The translations under genes were made by a program, and so were the position numbers. DNA of 64,000 nucleotides from Rhodothermaceae bacterium. Its GTDB lineage: Bacteria > Bacteroidota > Rhodothermia > Rhodothermales > Bin80. How positions within the stretch are numbered: position 1 is the stretch's first letter; each line of letters opens with the position of its first letter. The notes beneath the pieces are model-generated. The model ran no database searches. It was not told the DNA's origin and saw only the letters and a list, made by a program, of their open reading frames with translations. This document shows, one piece after another, positions 47,995 through 56,465 of the stretch. The stretch covers positions 92,315 to 156,314 of the forward strand of contig VXSC01000008.1 in assembly GCA_009838195.1 (NCBI GenBank), given 5' to 3'.

Positions 47995-49815
47995 TTATTT
48001 AGAGCTGTCAGAGGGCGAAGCAGATACATGCAGAGTCAATATATCTATGTCATGAAACTGGCGATGTCTGACCGAGGTGGCCAAATGTCTCAGGAGACGA
48101 AGAGAGACATCGTGCTCCATTTGAGTTACCTCAACACGATCATCAATCCAGTCCAATTTATCCTGTAGATTCAGTTCGTCGCTACCATCCGCGCCGACCC
48201 TGAATTCCAGTATGGCTCCGTTATCTTTCTTGCTTGCCGTCAGACGTAGCACTCGCCGCTCAGCATTTCGAGTTGCATCTGTCTCACCCAATTCATCCCT
48301 TGACTGCAGAAGTGTAAGCAACGCCTCCTCAGTTGCAGCTTCCATCCGCTCTAGGATTGAAGTCAATCCTCGACGAACTACGAACTCCCGAAGAAACTCT
48401 TGGATCCGGGGTAGTTCATCCATATCAAGCTTTCCTCGGATTCGACTCTTCCGCCTTGAGACCAATGCGGTGAGCAGAAGTGCTACCAACCCGCCTGTAG
48501 TTAAACCATTACTTAAAATTCCGCCTGCTAACTCTGCAAGGTAATAGGAAGAAATCAAATCAAACTCAAACGCGATACCGACCCAAAAGGAGACACCGGC
48601 AATCAGACCATTCCGCGGATTGTCCTCCATACTCTTTACAACTTCTCGGAACCCAACCGCAAACAGGGTAGCCATGACCACGGTGATCGCAGCGGCTACA
48701 ACCGACGGGGGAATTGCAAGGACGATCGCAAGTGCCTTGGGCAAGAAGGCCAGAATCAATAGGACCAATCCAGCCGTGGTCGCGGTAACTCGTGCAGCGA
48801 CACCAGTGATTTCGACAGCCGCGACGGCCCCCGCATGAGGTGTATTGGGCATCGTTCCCAGGAGACCTGCCAACAGATTTCCAACTCCTTCCGCCGCTAT
48901 GGAACGTTGTACCGCTCGATAATTTACCGCTTGGGTACGGCGCCGGGCTAAACGCTGAGCCGAGATCACAATGGCAATTGACTTGGTCGAACCGACCAAT
49001 GCTACAAAGAGAAAAGCGGGCAATAAAGCCCAAAAAGCGGTGTCAAAACGAAGGTTCATTACAGGAGGAAATCCGGAGGGTATACCAATCCAGCCAGCAT
49101 CAACTACACGTTCGACATCGTAGATTCCAAAGTATCCACCGACTAGAGAACCGACAACGATACCGGCAGCCGGTGCCCATAGGCGCATGATCCCGCGCCC
49201 CCTGAGTGCCATGATCAAGATGACGCAAATCGTGACGCCTGCACTCAGTGTCCCCACGTATGTAGGAGCTCCCGATGGCACCTCGTTAAGCATGTTGAAG
49301 AGGATCGGCATCACAGTGACGGGAAGGAGCATGATCATGGTTCCCGTGATGACAGGGGTGAGAATTCTGTGCAACAACGAGAGACGCATAGACAGCACTA
49401 CCTGGGCAAGGGCCGTAACGACGACCAATGTGGCGAGCAGCCCCGCCCCACCCCGTAACAGAGCATCTGCACAAACGGCGATAAAAATCGCCGAACTCAC
49501 ATGGGTCAAAGCATGTCCCGAACCAATTTGACCAACCCGCTTACTCTGCAGGATCGCGGAAATACCACACGCCAAAACCGAGGCAAACACTGCCCAGGAG
49601 ATGAGTTCCTCGGCACCTCCCGCTCGAAACACAATTGTTGGCAACAACACCACTCCGTTGATGGCCAGAGCAACAAGCTGCAAGCCGAGCCCCAAGGCGA
49701 GTGTCTTTGGAATCTGGTCGTCAGCTTCATAGTATAGCTTCCCCTCAGATCCAAGGTTCGAGCGCTTAACGCGAACTCCTTTATTAGTCAAAATTGATGG
49801 ATTCTTTACCTTCAT
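47995..49815 (-). CDS. NCS2-type permease with an extra C-terminal cytosolic domain
   Basis: A 606-residue protein. Residues about 30-455 form a 12-14-helix NCS2 (uracil/xanthine permease, SLC23-like) domain: YYEADDQIPKTLALGLGLQL, SGHALTHVSSAIF, PVITGTMIMLLP, AEGVGNLLAGLLGTMPNTP. Residues about 460-606 are soluble and resemble a degenerate GHKL/anti-sigma-type ATPase fold (RIQEFLREFVVRRGLTSILE, EAATEEALLTLL, VSLRLLRHLATSVRH) but lack a clear DxGxG nucleotide motif. It sits between dctM and dctP; its ATG overlaps dctM by 4 bp. Together with TRAP genes this suggests purine- or ureide-type substrate. The role of the tail is unknown. Confidence 0.75.
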   Translation of the reverse strand: MKVKNPSILTNKGVRVKRSNLGSEGKLYYEADDQIPKTLALGLGLQLVALAINGVVLLPTIVFRAGGAEELISWAVFASVLACGISAILQSKRVGQIGSGHALTHVSSAIFIAVCADALLRGGAGLLATLVVVTALAQVVLSMRLSLLHRILTPVITGTMIMLLPVTVMPILFNMLNEVPSGAPTYVGTLSAGVTICVILIMALRGRGIMRLWAPAAGIVVGSLVGGYFGIYDVERVVDAGWIGIPSGFPPVMNLRFDTAFWALLPAFLFVALVGSTKSIAIVISAQRLARRRTQAVNYRAVQRSIAAEGVGNLLAGLLGTMPNTPHAGAVAAVEITGVAARVTATTAGLVLLILAFLPKALAIVLAIPPSVVAAAITVVMATLFAVGFREVVKSMEDNPRNGLIAGVSFWVGIAFEFDLISSYYLAELAGGILSNGLTTGGLVALLLTALVSRRKSRIRGKLDMDELPRIQEFLREFVVRRGLTSILERMEAATEEALLTLLQSRDELGETDATRNAERRVLRLTASKKDNGAILEFRVGADGSDELNLQDKLDWIDDRVEVTQMEHDVSLRLLRHLATSVRHRQFHDIDILTLHVSASPSDSSK

Positions 49816-51119
49816 CCATACATGGCGTTCGGCAAAAAGGTCGCAAGTCGGGGCATCAGTGCAATCAGAATCAACGCCACGCCCATCGCGAGCCAGAATG
49901 GAATGATACCGCGAAACATCGTGTTTACTGGCACATCGGGGGCTACGCCCTTTACCACGAAGATATTCAATCCAACTGGAGGCGATATCAAGCCCATTTC
50001 AAGTGTAATGACGATCATGATACCAAACCAAATCATATCAACTCCTAAGGACTCGAGAATCGGTTGAACTAGGGGAACAGTCAGCACGAGCATGGCAAAA
50101 CCGTCAAGAAAGGTACCCAATACAACGAACATTAAAAGAACTATTGCAGCTACCTGAGCACCCGAAAAACCCTGTTCTCCAACCCACTCAGATGCGACGA
50201 ATGCGATTCCAGTGAATCCGAGGAAAACCTTGAAAACAAACGCGCCTAACAGAACGAGGAAGGCTATACCGCTCGCCTTGAGCGTTGCACGGACTGTTTC
50301 GGCCATAGTCTTCCTGTTCAACCTGCGCCGCACTATTGCAGCGACCAATGTAAGTAGCGCTCCTACCCCCGCCGCTTCGACGGCTGAAAAGATGCCGGCA
50401 TAAATACCACCGATGGTCACGATGATGATACAGAGGATCCAAAATGCTCTCGCAGTAATCCTAAGGCTTTCCCGCCATGGAATCGATACCCTGACCTGAG
50501 GAGCTTTATGCGGATTGAATTGCACGACGATCCGGACTACGAAAACAAACAAGAGTGTTAGCAGAATTCCAGGTATTACCCCGGCCATGAATAGACGTCC
50601 GATACTTTCTTCGGTAATGATCCCATAGATGACCAGTCCTGCGGACGGTGGGATCAGTATGCCGAGTGTTCCCCCGGCAGCAATGGCACCGGTAGCCAAC
50701 GAGTCATCGTACTTGTACCGTTGCATCTCTGGAAGAGAAACGCGACCCATAGTCATTGCAGCTGCTAAGGACGACCCCGAAAGGGCCGAGAATCCTGCAC
50801 ACGCAATGATTGAAGCCGACGCAAGACTGCCTCGGAAACGTCCAAACCATGTATGGGCAGCTCGGTAGATATCTTGGCTCATCCCAGAGACCGCAGCCAG
50901 ATTCCCCATTAATATGAACAGTGGGAGTATCGTAAGAGGGTATCGAGAAGCGACCGCGAATATTTCTCCAGCTACGACTGGCACCGCGGCGGTAGGACGA
51001 ATCAGGATGATTCCTGCGGCTCCCACGATCAGCATTGCCAGCCCTGCAGGCACACGAATGAAAAGCAGGACGAGCAGTGCACCAAAAGCTACTAGGGCAA
51101 TTCCCGTGCCGTCAATCAT
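49812..51119 (-). CDS. dctM: TRAP transporter large permease DctM
   Basis: A 435-residue membrane subunit with about 12 segments. DctM hallmarks include VPAGLAMLIVG, GNLAAVSGMSQDIY, AAGGTLGILIPPSAGLVIYG and MGLISPPVGLNIFVVKG. It forms the ion-coupled channel with DctQ. It overlaps dctQ by 4 bp at the start (ATGA, 51116-51119) and the permease by 4 bp at the end. Confidence 0.92.
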   Translation of the reverse strand: MIDGTGIALVAFGALLVLLFIRVPAGLAMLIVGAAGIILIRPTAAVPVVAGEIFAVASRYPLTILPLFILMGNLAAVSGMSQDIYRAAHTWFGRFRGSLASASIIACAGFSALSGSSLAAAMTMGRVSLPEMQRYKYDDSLATGAIAAGGTLGILIPPSAGLVIYGIITEESIGRLFMAGVIPGILLTLLFVFVVRIVVQFNPHKAPQVRVSIPWRESLRITARAFWILCIIIVTIGGIYAGIFSAVEAAGVGALLTLVAAIVRRRLNRKTMAETVRATLKASGIAFLVLLGAFVFKVFLGFTGIAFVASEWVGEQGFSGAQVAAIVLLMFVVLGTFLDGFAMLVLTVPLVQPILESLGVDMIWFGIMIVITLEMGLISPPVGLNIFVVKGVAPDVPVNTMFRGIIPFWLAMGVALILIALMPRLATFLPNAMYG

Positions 51120-51655
51120 TCGGGTGGTTCATTAGGATCCTCTGTATTCCATGAAGCAAGCCCAAGGACCGCTTGGGATGTGAGCAACAATCCGTAAACT
51201 GCAAGCGATGCTCCCAAAATAAAATAGAATGGTGCGTGAGGGATTGAAACGCTGCTGGTCGCAGCACCACAGGGAAGGCCGCAACTCCCATGGGAAAACA
51301 GGGCAAACGCAGCCATTGCCGTCACTCCAACGCCAAGAAGACGAGCAATCAAATCTGTGACTCTAGTGATCGGCCGGCCCCAAATACGTGCGATCAAATT
51401 CACACAAACGTGAGCCCCCTCCCCTGCACCATAAGCGATCGCCGCCGACACCACGACCGTAAGTGACATCGTGGAAAGATCCTCAGCCCAGATGAGTGAA
51501 TCATTCAGAATGTAGCGCCAGAAGACTTCGGCCACCGTGACTCCCAAAAGCACCGTAAGCGCTGCACCGCCGACAATCCCGAAGCCTGTAATCAAAAGCC
51601 GGCAATACCCCTCCAATCGCGTGATACTGGAAATGTGGTTTTCGAAAATTCTCAT
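51116..51655 (-). CDS. dctQ: TRAP transporter small permease DctQ
   Basis: A 179-residue protein with four hydrophobic segments: ITGFGIVGGAALTVLLGVTVAEVFWRYILNDSLIW begins the DctQ core, then GEGAHVCVNLIARIWG and PFYFILGASLAVYGLLL. First gene of the TRAP operon; its stop overlaps dctM. The residue pattern EVFWRY...W.ED matches the DctQ signature. Confidence 0.88.
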   Translation of the reverse strand: MRIFENHISSITRLEGYCRLLITGFGIVGGAALTVLLGVTVAEVFWRYILNDSLIWAEDLSTMSLTVVVSAAIAYGAGEGAHVCVNLIARIWGRPITRVTDLIARLLGVGVTAMAAFALFSHGSCGLPCGAATSSVSIPHAPFYFILGASLAVYGLLLTSQAVLGLASWNTEDPNEPPE

Positions 51656-52189
51656 GTTTCCTATCGTAATGATTCGGCCGACACCTTATCTCGAGACATA
51701 CCTGATTTCCACTATTGCTACCAAGTACGGCGACACTGAGCCAATAACCGAGTAACAAATCAGGAACGCTTTCGTCTGCCCGGGAAAACCAACCTTGACT
51801 TGCATCCTAGTTCGTTCAAACAAGTGAGTCAACCACCATCGATTTACCTCAGCTTCTCCAAATTCAGGTAACTATTACCTGAGCATCAAGATAAAACTGG
51901 TTCAGAGTATATAACCGGCTTACATGCCTCCATATGCTTCATTAAAAAGGCGTTGATATAATATACATTCGCGTTGTTGAATATTATCCGATGCTGTCAA
52001 CCTTGGAAGAAGCAAGTTCAATCAGGCCGGATTCCGACTCGCCACTGAGGTAATTGAACCGAATATCACAAAATAGAGATCACCTGATTGGCATCTCTCC
52101 ACACCGTCCGTTTAGGGTTCTGGGACGCATTATTTGGAACCTTTCAAACTACTGAGACTACCTTTTCAAGGTGTTTGCCTCCACAAATT
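51656..52189. other. Intergenic region upstream of dctQ
   Basis: About 530 bp between dctQ and the IS5 element. AT-rich toward 51940-51980. No frame, RNA or clear operator could be identified. It should hold the TRAP operon promoter, with the IS inserted upstream of it. Confidence 0.4.
52185..52189. repeat. Target-site duplication of IS5, left copy
   Basis: AAATT directly outside the left terminal repeat, repeated at 53476-53480. Confidence 0.65.
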
Positions 52190-52285
52190 GAGGCTGTTGA
52201 ATAAAAGCGTTCAAACTTCGGAGGAGGATTTTTCAAGGGTCATGATGGATGATTGCGAAGATTTTGGGGTGATTCCACCGTCACC

Positions 52286-52313
52286 CCTGCCTGAACCTGG
52301 TGTTTCAGGCAGG
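52286..52313. repeat. 9-bp perfect hairpin in the IS5 left end
   Basis: CCTGCCTGA (52286-52294) pairs with TCAGGCAGG (52305-52313) across a 10-base loop, between the left terminal repeat and the transposase stop. It may act as a terminator that ends the transposase mRNA or blocks readthrough, but no T run follows. Confidence 0.6.
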
Positions 52314-52339
52314 CAAATATTCCCGTTCTTCCCCTAAGT

Positions 52340-53416
52340 TTAACCGGGGGACATAGCGATCCTCGGGAATCGTTTCAAATTGTGTGCGATCGCCTCCATC
52401 ACATGCTCTGCATGCACCTTCTGCAGTCCTTTCAGTTGCGTACTCCCTGAGTCAAACCATCGCTTCAGGCTCCCAAAGGTCCGTTCCACGACCCAGCGCT
52501 TGCGGCTGATCTCGCGGTTCTGCGCCGCTTGAACAGCCGTCATCGGACGATTCCGATAGCCCTTGTGCATGATCCGAGATCGACTCCCACAGGCCACCAA
52601 AAATTCATCATTCGCCTTGCTTTTGTACCCCTTGTCCGCCAAGACTTCCTGGCGGTGTGGCGTATCAACCTTCTGGATCAAGGGCACCAAGCCCCTACTG
52701 TCATGCTCATTGGCCGGGGTCGTATGCACGGCCAGAATCATGCCCGCCTCGTCCGTTGCTACATGCTTCTTATACCCGTAGATGATCTTGTTGCGCTTTC
52801 TCACCCACCGACCGTCATGATCTGCATTCGGATGGGTCTGTTGCTTGGTCGCATGATAAACCACCTCATCTCGAACCTCCTCCGGGTCGCGCTCGGTCCG
52901 ATCCTCCGCCACGGCCATGCGACCACCTCCCTTCGGAGAATACGGGCTCTCGGTCAGACTCGTATCCACTATCGCCCCCACCGTGACCGCCATCCCACGT
53001 GCACGCAATTGATCGTTGACCGTCTCCAGTAAACGATCCCAGGCTCCCACCGAAACCAATCGCGTGCGAAAACGACTGATCGTGCTGTGGTCCGGTACCG
53101 TATCCTCGATCGCTAACCCACAAAAATGCCGCGCAGACAACGTGTCCCACACGTATAACTCCAGCTCCCGATCCGATAACTTGTGCCATTGGCCGACCAA
53201 GAGCATCTTGAACAACAACAGCGGACCGTATGCCTTCTGGCCACGGACACGCTTCCCCACAGGGTAATCCTCCACCAGCTGATGACGCATCGTCTCCCAG
53301 TTCATCACCTTGTTTAATTCCACATAAAACGACCGCCTCGCGGCCGCTGCATCTATATAATGTTGACCAAAACTCATCTGGACGGTATGGGGCTTGAAAT
53401 GACCGGACATACCCAA
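52340..53416 (-). CDS. IS5-family transposase
   Basis: A 358-residue DDE transposase: N-terminal YGPLLLFKMLLVGQWHKLSDREL, DHSTISRFRTRL, first Asp in VGAIVDTSLTESP, second in VLADKGYKSKAND, and the final Glu motif RWVVERTFGSLKRW. Full length and uninterrupted, unlike the two older transposases in the island. The start MGMSGHFKPHTVQMSFGQHY is near the right inverted repeat. Confidence 0.93.
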   Translation of the reverse strand: MGMSGHFKPHTVQMSFGQHYIDAAAARRSFYVELNKVMNWETMRHQLVEDYPVGKRVRGQKAYGPLLLFKMLLVGQWHKLSDRELELYVWDTLSARHFCGLAIEDTVPDHSTISRFRTRLVSVGAWDRLLETVNDQLRARGMAVTVGAIVDTSLTESPYSPKGGGRMAVAEDRTERDPEEVRDEVVYHATKQQTHPNADHDGRWVRKRNKIIYGYKKHVATDEAGMILAVHTTPANEHDSRGLVPLIQKVDTPHRQEVLADKGYKSKANDEFLVACGSRSRIMHKGYRNRPMTAVQAAQNREISRKRWVVERTFGSLKRWFDSGSTQLKGLQKVHAEHVMEAIAHNLKRFPRIAMSPG

Positions 53417-53475
53417 ATCTACAAACTCAAATCACACAAACTCAACAATATTCGGTAGTTTTGTGCAACAGTCTC

Positions 53476-53480
53476 AAATT
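53476..53480. repeat. Target-site duplication of IS5, right copy
   Basis: AAATT directly outside the right terminal repeat; partner of 52185-52189. Confidence 0.65.
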
Positions 53481-53568
53481 ATGTTTCAGTATTATCTTGC
53501 CGAGACTCATGATTGAATATTCCCAAAGAATCTCCATAATCTAGTCTGGACATTTTTCGTGCAAACTC

Positions 53569-56178
53569 ATGATGAATAAACTATACACGCCTGTACTGAT
53601 ATTGCTTCTGTCAACAAGCCTCGCCTCAGCACAGTCGGTTATTTCCGGTCGCGTTTCTAACGAGGATGGGGAAGCATTGAGTGGTGCCAACATTTTGATT
53701 GAATCGCTTGAGATTGGTACATCTACAGATTTCGAGGGAAACTACAGTCTTCAGGTTCCATCAACTCACTTGGGACAGATACTGATACTGACAGCTCGAT
53801 TTGTTGGCTACAGGAATCAAACCCGCGAAATCACCGTGGAGGGGGATACAATGACTGTGGACTTTGTACTGAGAACCGATCTTCTTCAACTTGATGATCT
53901 GGTGGTCATGTCCCGAAATAGGGAAGAATTACTCCAGGATGTTCCGTTGGCGATTTCAGCTTTCTCAGGTAGGGATTTAGAGTCTCGGCAGATCGAGACG
54001 ACCGATCGCCTTGGTCAGATCATCCCCAACCTTATCTACAATCATTCTGGTGCTCTCGCAGGGACAAAATCCGCGGCACAAATCTACATCCGGGGCGTAG
54101 GGCAGCGTGACTATCTGCCAGTGACAGATCCTGGCGTCGCGCTTTATGTGGATGGAATATACATGCCGCGTACCGTGGGCGCAATACTGGACCTTGTTGA
54201 TTTGGAGCGTGTCGAGGTATTGCGCGGGCCGCAGGGAACTCTTTTCGGGCGCAATGCTGTGGGCGGTGCCATATCCGTACACTCCAGAAGGCCCGATGCG
54301 GAAGCCCAAAAAAGCATCCGAGCGCAGTTTGGTGATGATCGCATGATCAATCTGACCGCGTCGGCAAACGGTGCACTGAAAGATGGACTATTTGGAGGTA
54401 TCGTCCTAGCCCTCAGAAACCGGGAAGGATACGTGAAACGTGTCCACGATGGACTGGATATGGGAAACGACAACTTACTTGCAGCCCGTAGCACAATCAT
54501 GTGGCATCCATCAGAAACCTTGGAGATCTTTGCTACCGGCGACTATTCTCGCAGACGAGAGAATGGAGCCCCAACCGTGAATGGTGGCGTGAATGATAAG
54601 CAAGCATTTGCGACAATGGGCAATGTCGCTTTGCCCGGCTGCACCGCGATCAGGATCAATCCCAACTTCCCCGAGAGCGGACCGCCAACATTCCCTCCAC
54701 CAGGAAATGGTGCAAACGGAGCTGAAGGCTGCTATGGGCCCGACAGCTTTGCCGGAGAATATGTCTCGGAAGGCACTTTCCCTGTTTTTTCCGACATTGA
54801 CGCTTGGGGGGCCAGTGCTCAAATCTCTTGGTCAATTGGCAAGCAAATTACGTTACTGTCTCTTACCGGCTACAGGGGGTTAGACATGGTAATTTCCCGT
54901 GATGCCGATAATACGCCAGCGAATATCTTACAGAATGAGAATGTAGTTAAATCCAGCCAACTCAGCCAGGAAATACGACTTAGTGGTGTTGGCCTTAATA
55001 ATCGTATGCACTGGCAAACTGGTCTTTATCTTGCCGACGAGGTAGGGTTTTCGCGGACTTCGCTAGTGCTTCCAACTGGCTCATTTGACAGTAACTGGGA
55101 TCTGGGCTACACCTCAATCGCAGGGTTTGCTCAGGCTACAACCAACCTGATTGCTGGACTTTCTCTGACAGCCGGCGCACGCTACACAAGAGACTATAAG
55201 AGCGTGTTACCAGATGTATTCGCGCTAGGTGATGCATCGCAAGGCAGACGAAGTATCCATGCCCCCACATGGCCGTTACTAAAGGGAATCTATCGTCCAA
55301 TTACCGGGGCCATGAATCCTGGAGATCGTATGCTTCCGAACAGAAAGTTTACCAGGGATTTTGATGCGCTGACCGCCATGGCGAATCTTGCATATAAGTT
55401 TAGTGACAACATGATGGCCTATGTCAGCTTCACGGAGGGGTTTAAGAGCGGCGGCTTCGATGCTCGGGTCCCTACTCCCCCACCCGGCTTTGAGGCTAAT
55501 TCCCCCGATGCAATGCCGACCGACTATGAGCCTGAAACACTGGACAGTTATGAAGTAGGCATTAAGTCAAATACGAGCGATGGACGTCTCAAACTGAACT
55601 TGACCCTTTTCCGCGCCGAATACGAGGATGTACAGGTCATAATCCGCCAGTCAATCAACCCCATCACGGTTAACGGAGGCTCAGCCGATCTGCAGGGTAT
55701 AGAATTGGAAGGAGCTTGGGCGCCTGTTGGCGGATGGACTCTCGTGGCTAATCTGGGGTTTCTGGATGCGGAGTACGATGAACTGAGCACTGACGTTCTC
55801 GAAAGTAATACTCCAGTTCTTCCGGGTTCCAGGCTACCTAAAACTCCGCGCGCCACTCATTCGCTTGAAATTGGACGAACGCTTGATATCCGAAATCTGA
55901 CGGTTGTCCCCAAGATCAACTGGACCTACATGGCATCTCAATACCACGATGCCGTAAATACCCCCCAGCTATTTCAGGAAGGATATCACCTGCTAAACGC
56001 TTCAATTAGTTTTGCAACTGCAGACGGAAAATGGGAGGTGGTGTCCGCATTCCGTAATCTCACGGACGAACGCTATCTATTAACAGGAACCTCTGCCTGG
56101 GGCACGGCAGCAGCCTACATTGAGCACGTATACGGAAGACCGTTTGAATGGTCTATATCTGCGAAGAGACTGTGGTAG
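53569..56178 (+). CDS. TonB-dependent outer-membrane receptor
   Basis: An 869-residue receptor. Signal peptide to about SLASAQS, a carboxypeptidase-like regulatory domain (residues 24-105: ISGRVSNEDGEALSGANILI), a TonB-box-like LDDLVVMSR, a plug domain (DVPLAISAFSGRDLESRQ, YIRGVGQRDYLPVTDPGVAL, RVEVLRGPQGTLFGRNAVGG) and a long beta-barrel ending in the aromatic terminus SISAKRLW. The plug is of the siderophore/cobalamin-type family rather than SusC. Substrate unknown. It follows the IS5 element by 93 bp and is followed by a DUF5916 gene. Confidence 0.9.
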   Translation: MMNKLYTPVLILLLSTSLASAQSVISGRVSNEDGEALSGANILIESLEIGTSTDFEGNYSLQVPSTHLGQILILTARFVGYRNQTREITVEGDTMTVDFVLRTDLLQLDDLVVMSRNREELLQDVPLAISAFSGRDLESRQIETTDRLGQIIPNLIYNHSGALAGTKSAAQIYIRGVGQRDYLPVTDPGVALYVDGIYMPRTVGAILDLVDLERVEVLRGPQGTLFGRNAVGGAISVHSRRPDAEAQKSIRAQFGDDRMINLTASANGALKDGLFGGIVLALRNREGYVKRVHDGLDMGNDNLLAARSTIMWHPSETLEIFATGDYSRRRENGAPTVNGGVNDKQAFATMGNVALPGCTAIRINPNFPESGPPTFPPPGNGANGAEGCYGPDSFAGEYVSEGTFPVFSDIDAWGASAQISWSIGKQITLLSLTGYRGLDMVISRDADNTPANILQNENVVKSSQLSQEIRLSGVGLNNRMHWQTGLYLADEVGFSRTSLVLPTGSFDSNWDLGYTSIAGFAQATTNLIAGLSLTAGARYTRDYKSVLPDVFALGDASQGRRSIHAPTWPLLKGIYRPITGAMNPGDRMLPNRKFTRDFDALTAMANLAYKFSDNMMAYVSFTEGFKSGGFDARVPTPPPGFEANSPDAMPTDYEPETLDSYEVGIKSNTSDGRLKLNLTLFRAEYEDVQVIIRQSINPITVNGGSADLQGIELEGAWAPVGGWTLVANLGFLDAEYDELSTDVLESNTPVLPGSRLPKTPRATHSLEIGRTLDIRNLTVVPKINWTYMASQYHDAVNTPQLFQEGYHLLNASISFATADGKWEVVSAFRNLTDERYLLTGTSAWGTAAAYIEHVYGRPFEWSISAKRLW

Positions 56179-56465
56179 AAGTGTGATTGACGACCGTCTG
56201 GAATCGCGGCACTTGACCGACCGCATGACGAATTCCGCGATGTATCACGCCCGAGGGAACACGCAAGATTCATTTCACTCGCCACGTAGTCATAAATGAT
56301 CAAAAACGCTTGTAAAACAAAAGATTCCCCAGTGATCTTTTGGACTCCATTATGTATTATTCAGCACAAAATGAGCAGGTTAGGTTCTACCCAATTGATT
56401 AATTTTGGGGGCGATTGTCCAGTGGCTCCATTAGCTTACTCTGAGAAGTGGCGTGATCATAGGTG

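Larger units (their letters stand above)
52190..53475 (-). mobile_element. IS5-family insertion sequence, complete
   Basis: The element is bounded by 17-bp imperfect inverted repeats (52190-52206 GAGGCTGTTGAATAAAA and 53459-53475, 14 of 17 pairing) and flanked by a direct AAATT (52185-52189 and 53476-53480), a probable target duplication. Size 1286 bp; one transposase gene on the minus strand. The short spacer at its left end contains a 9-bp hairpin (52286-52313). The intact ends and gene suggest a recent, possibly active insertion. Confidence 0.85.
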
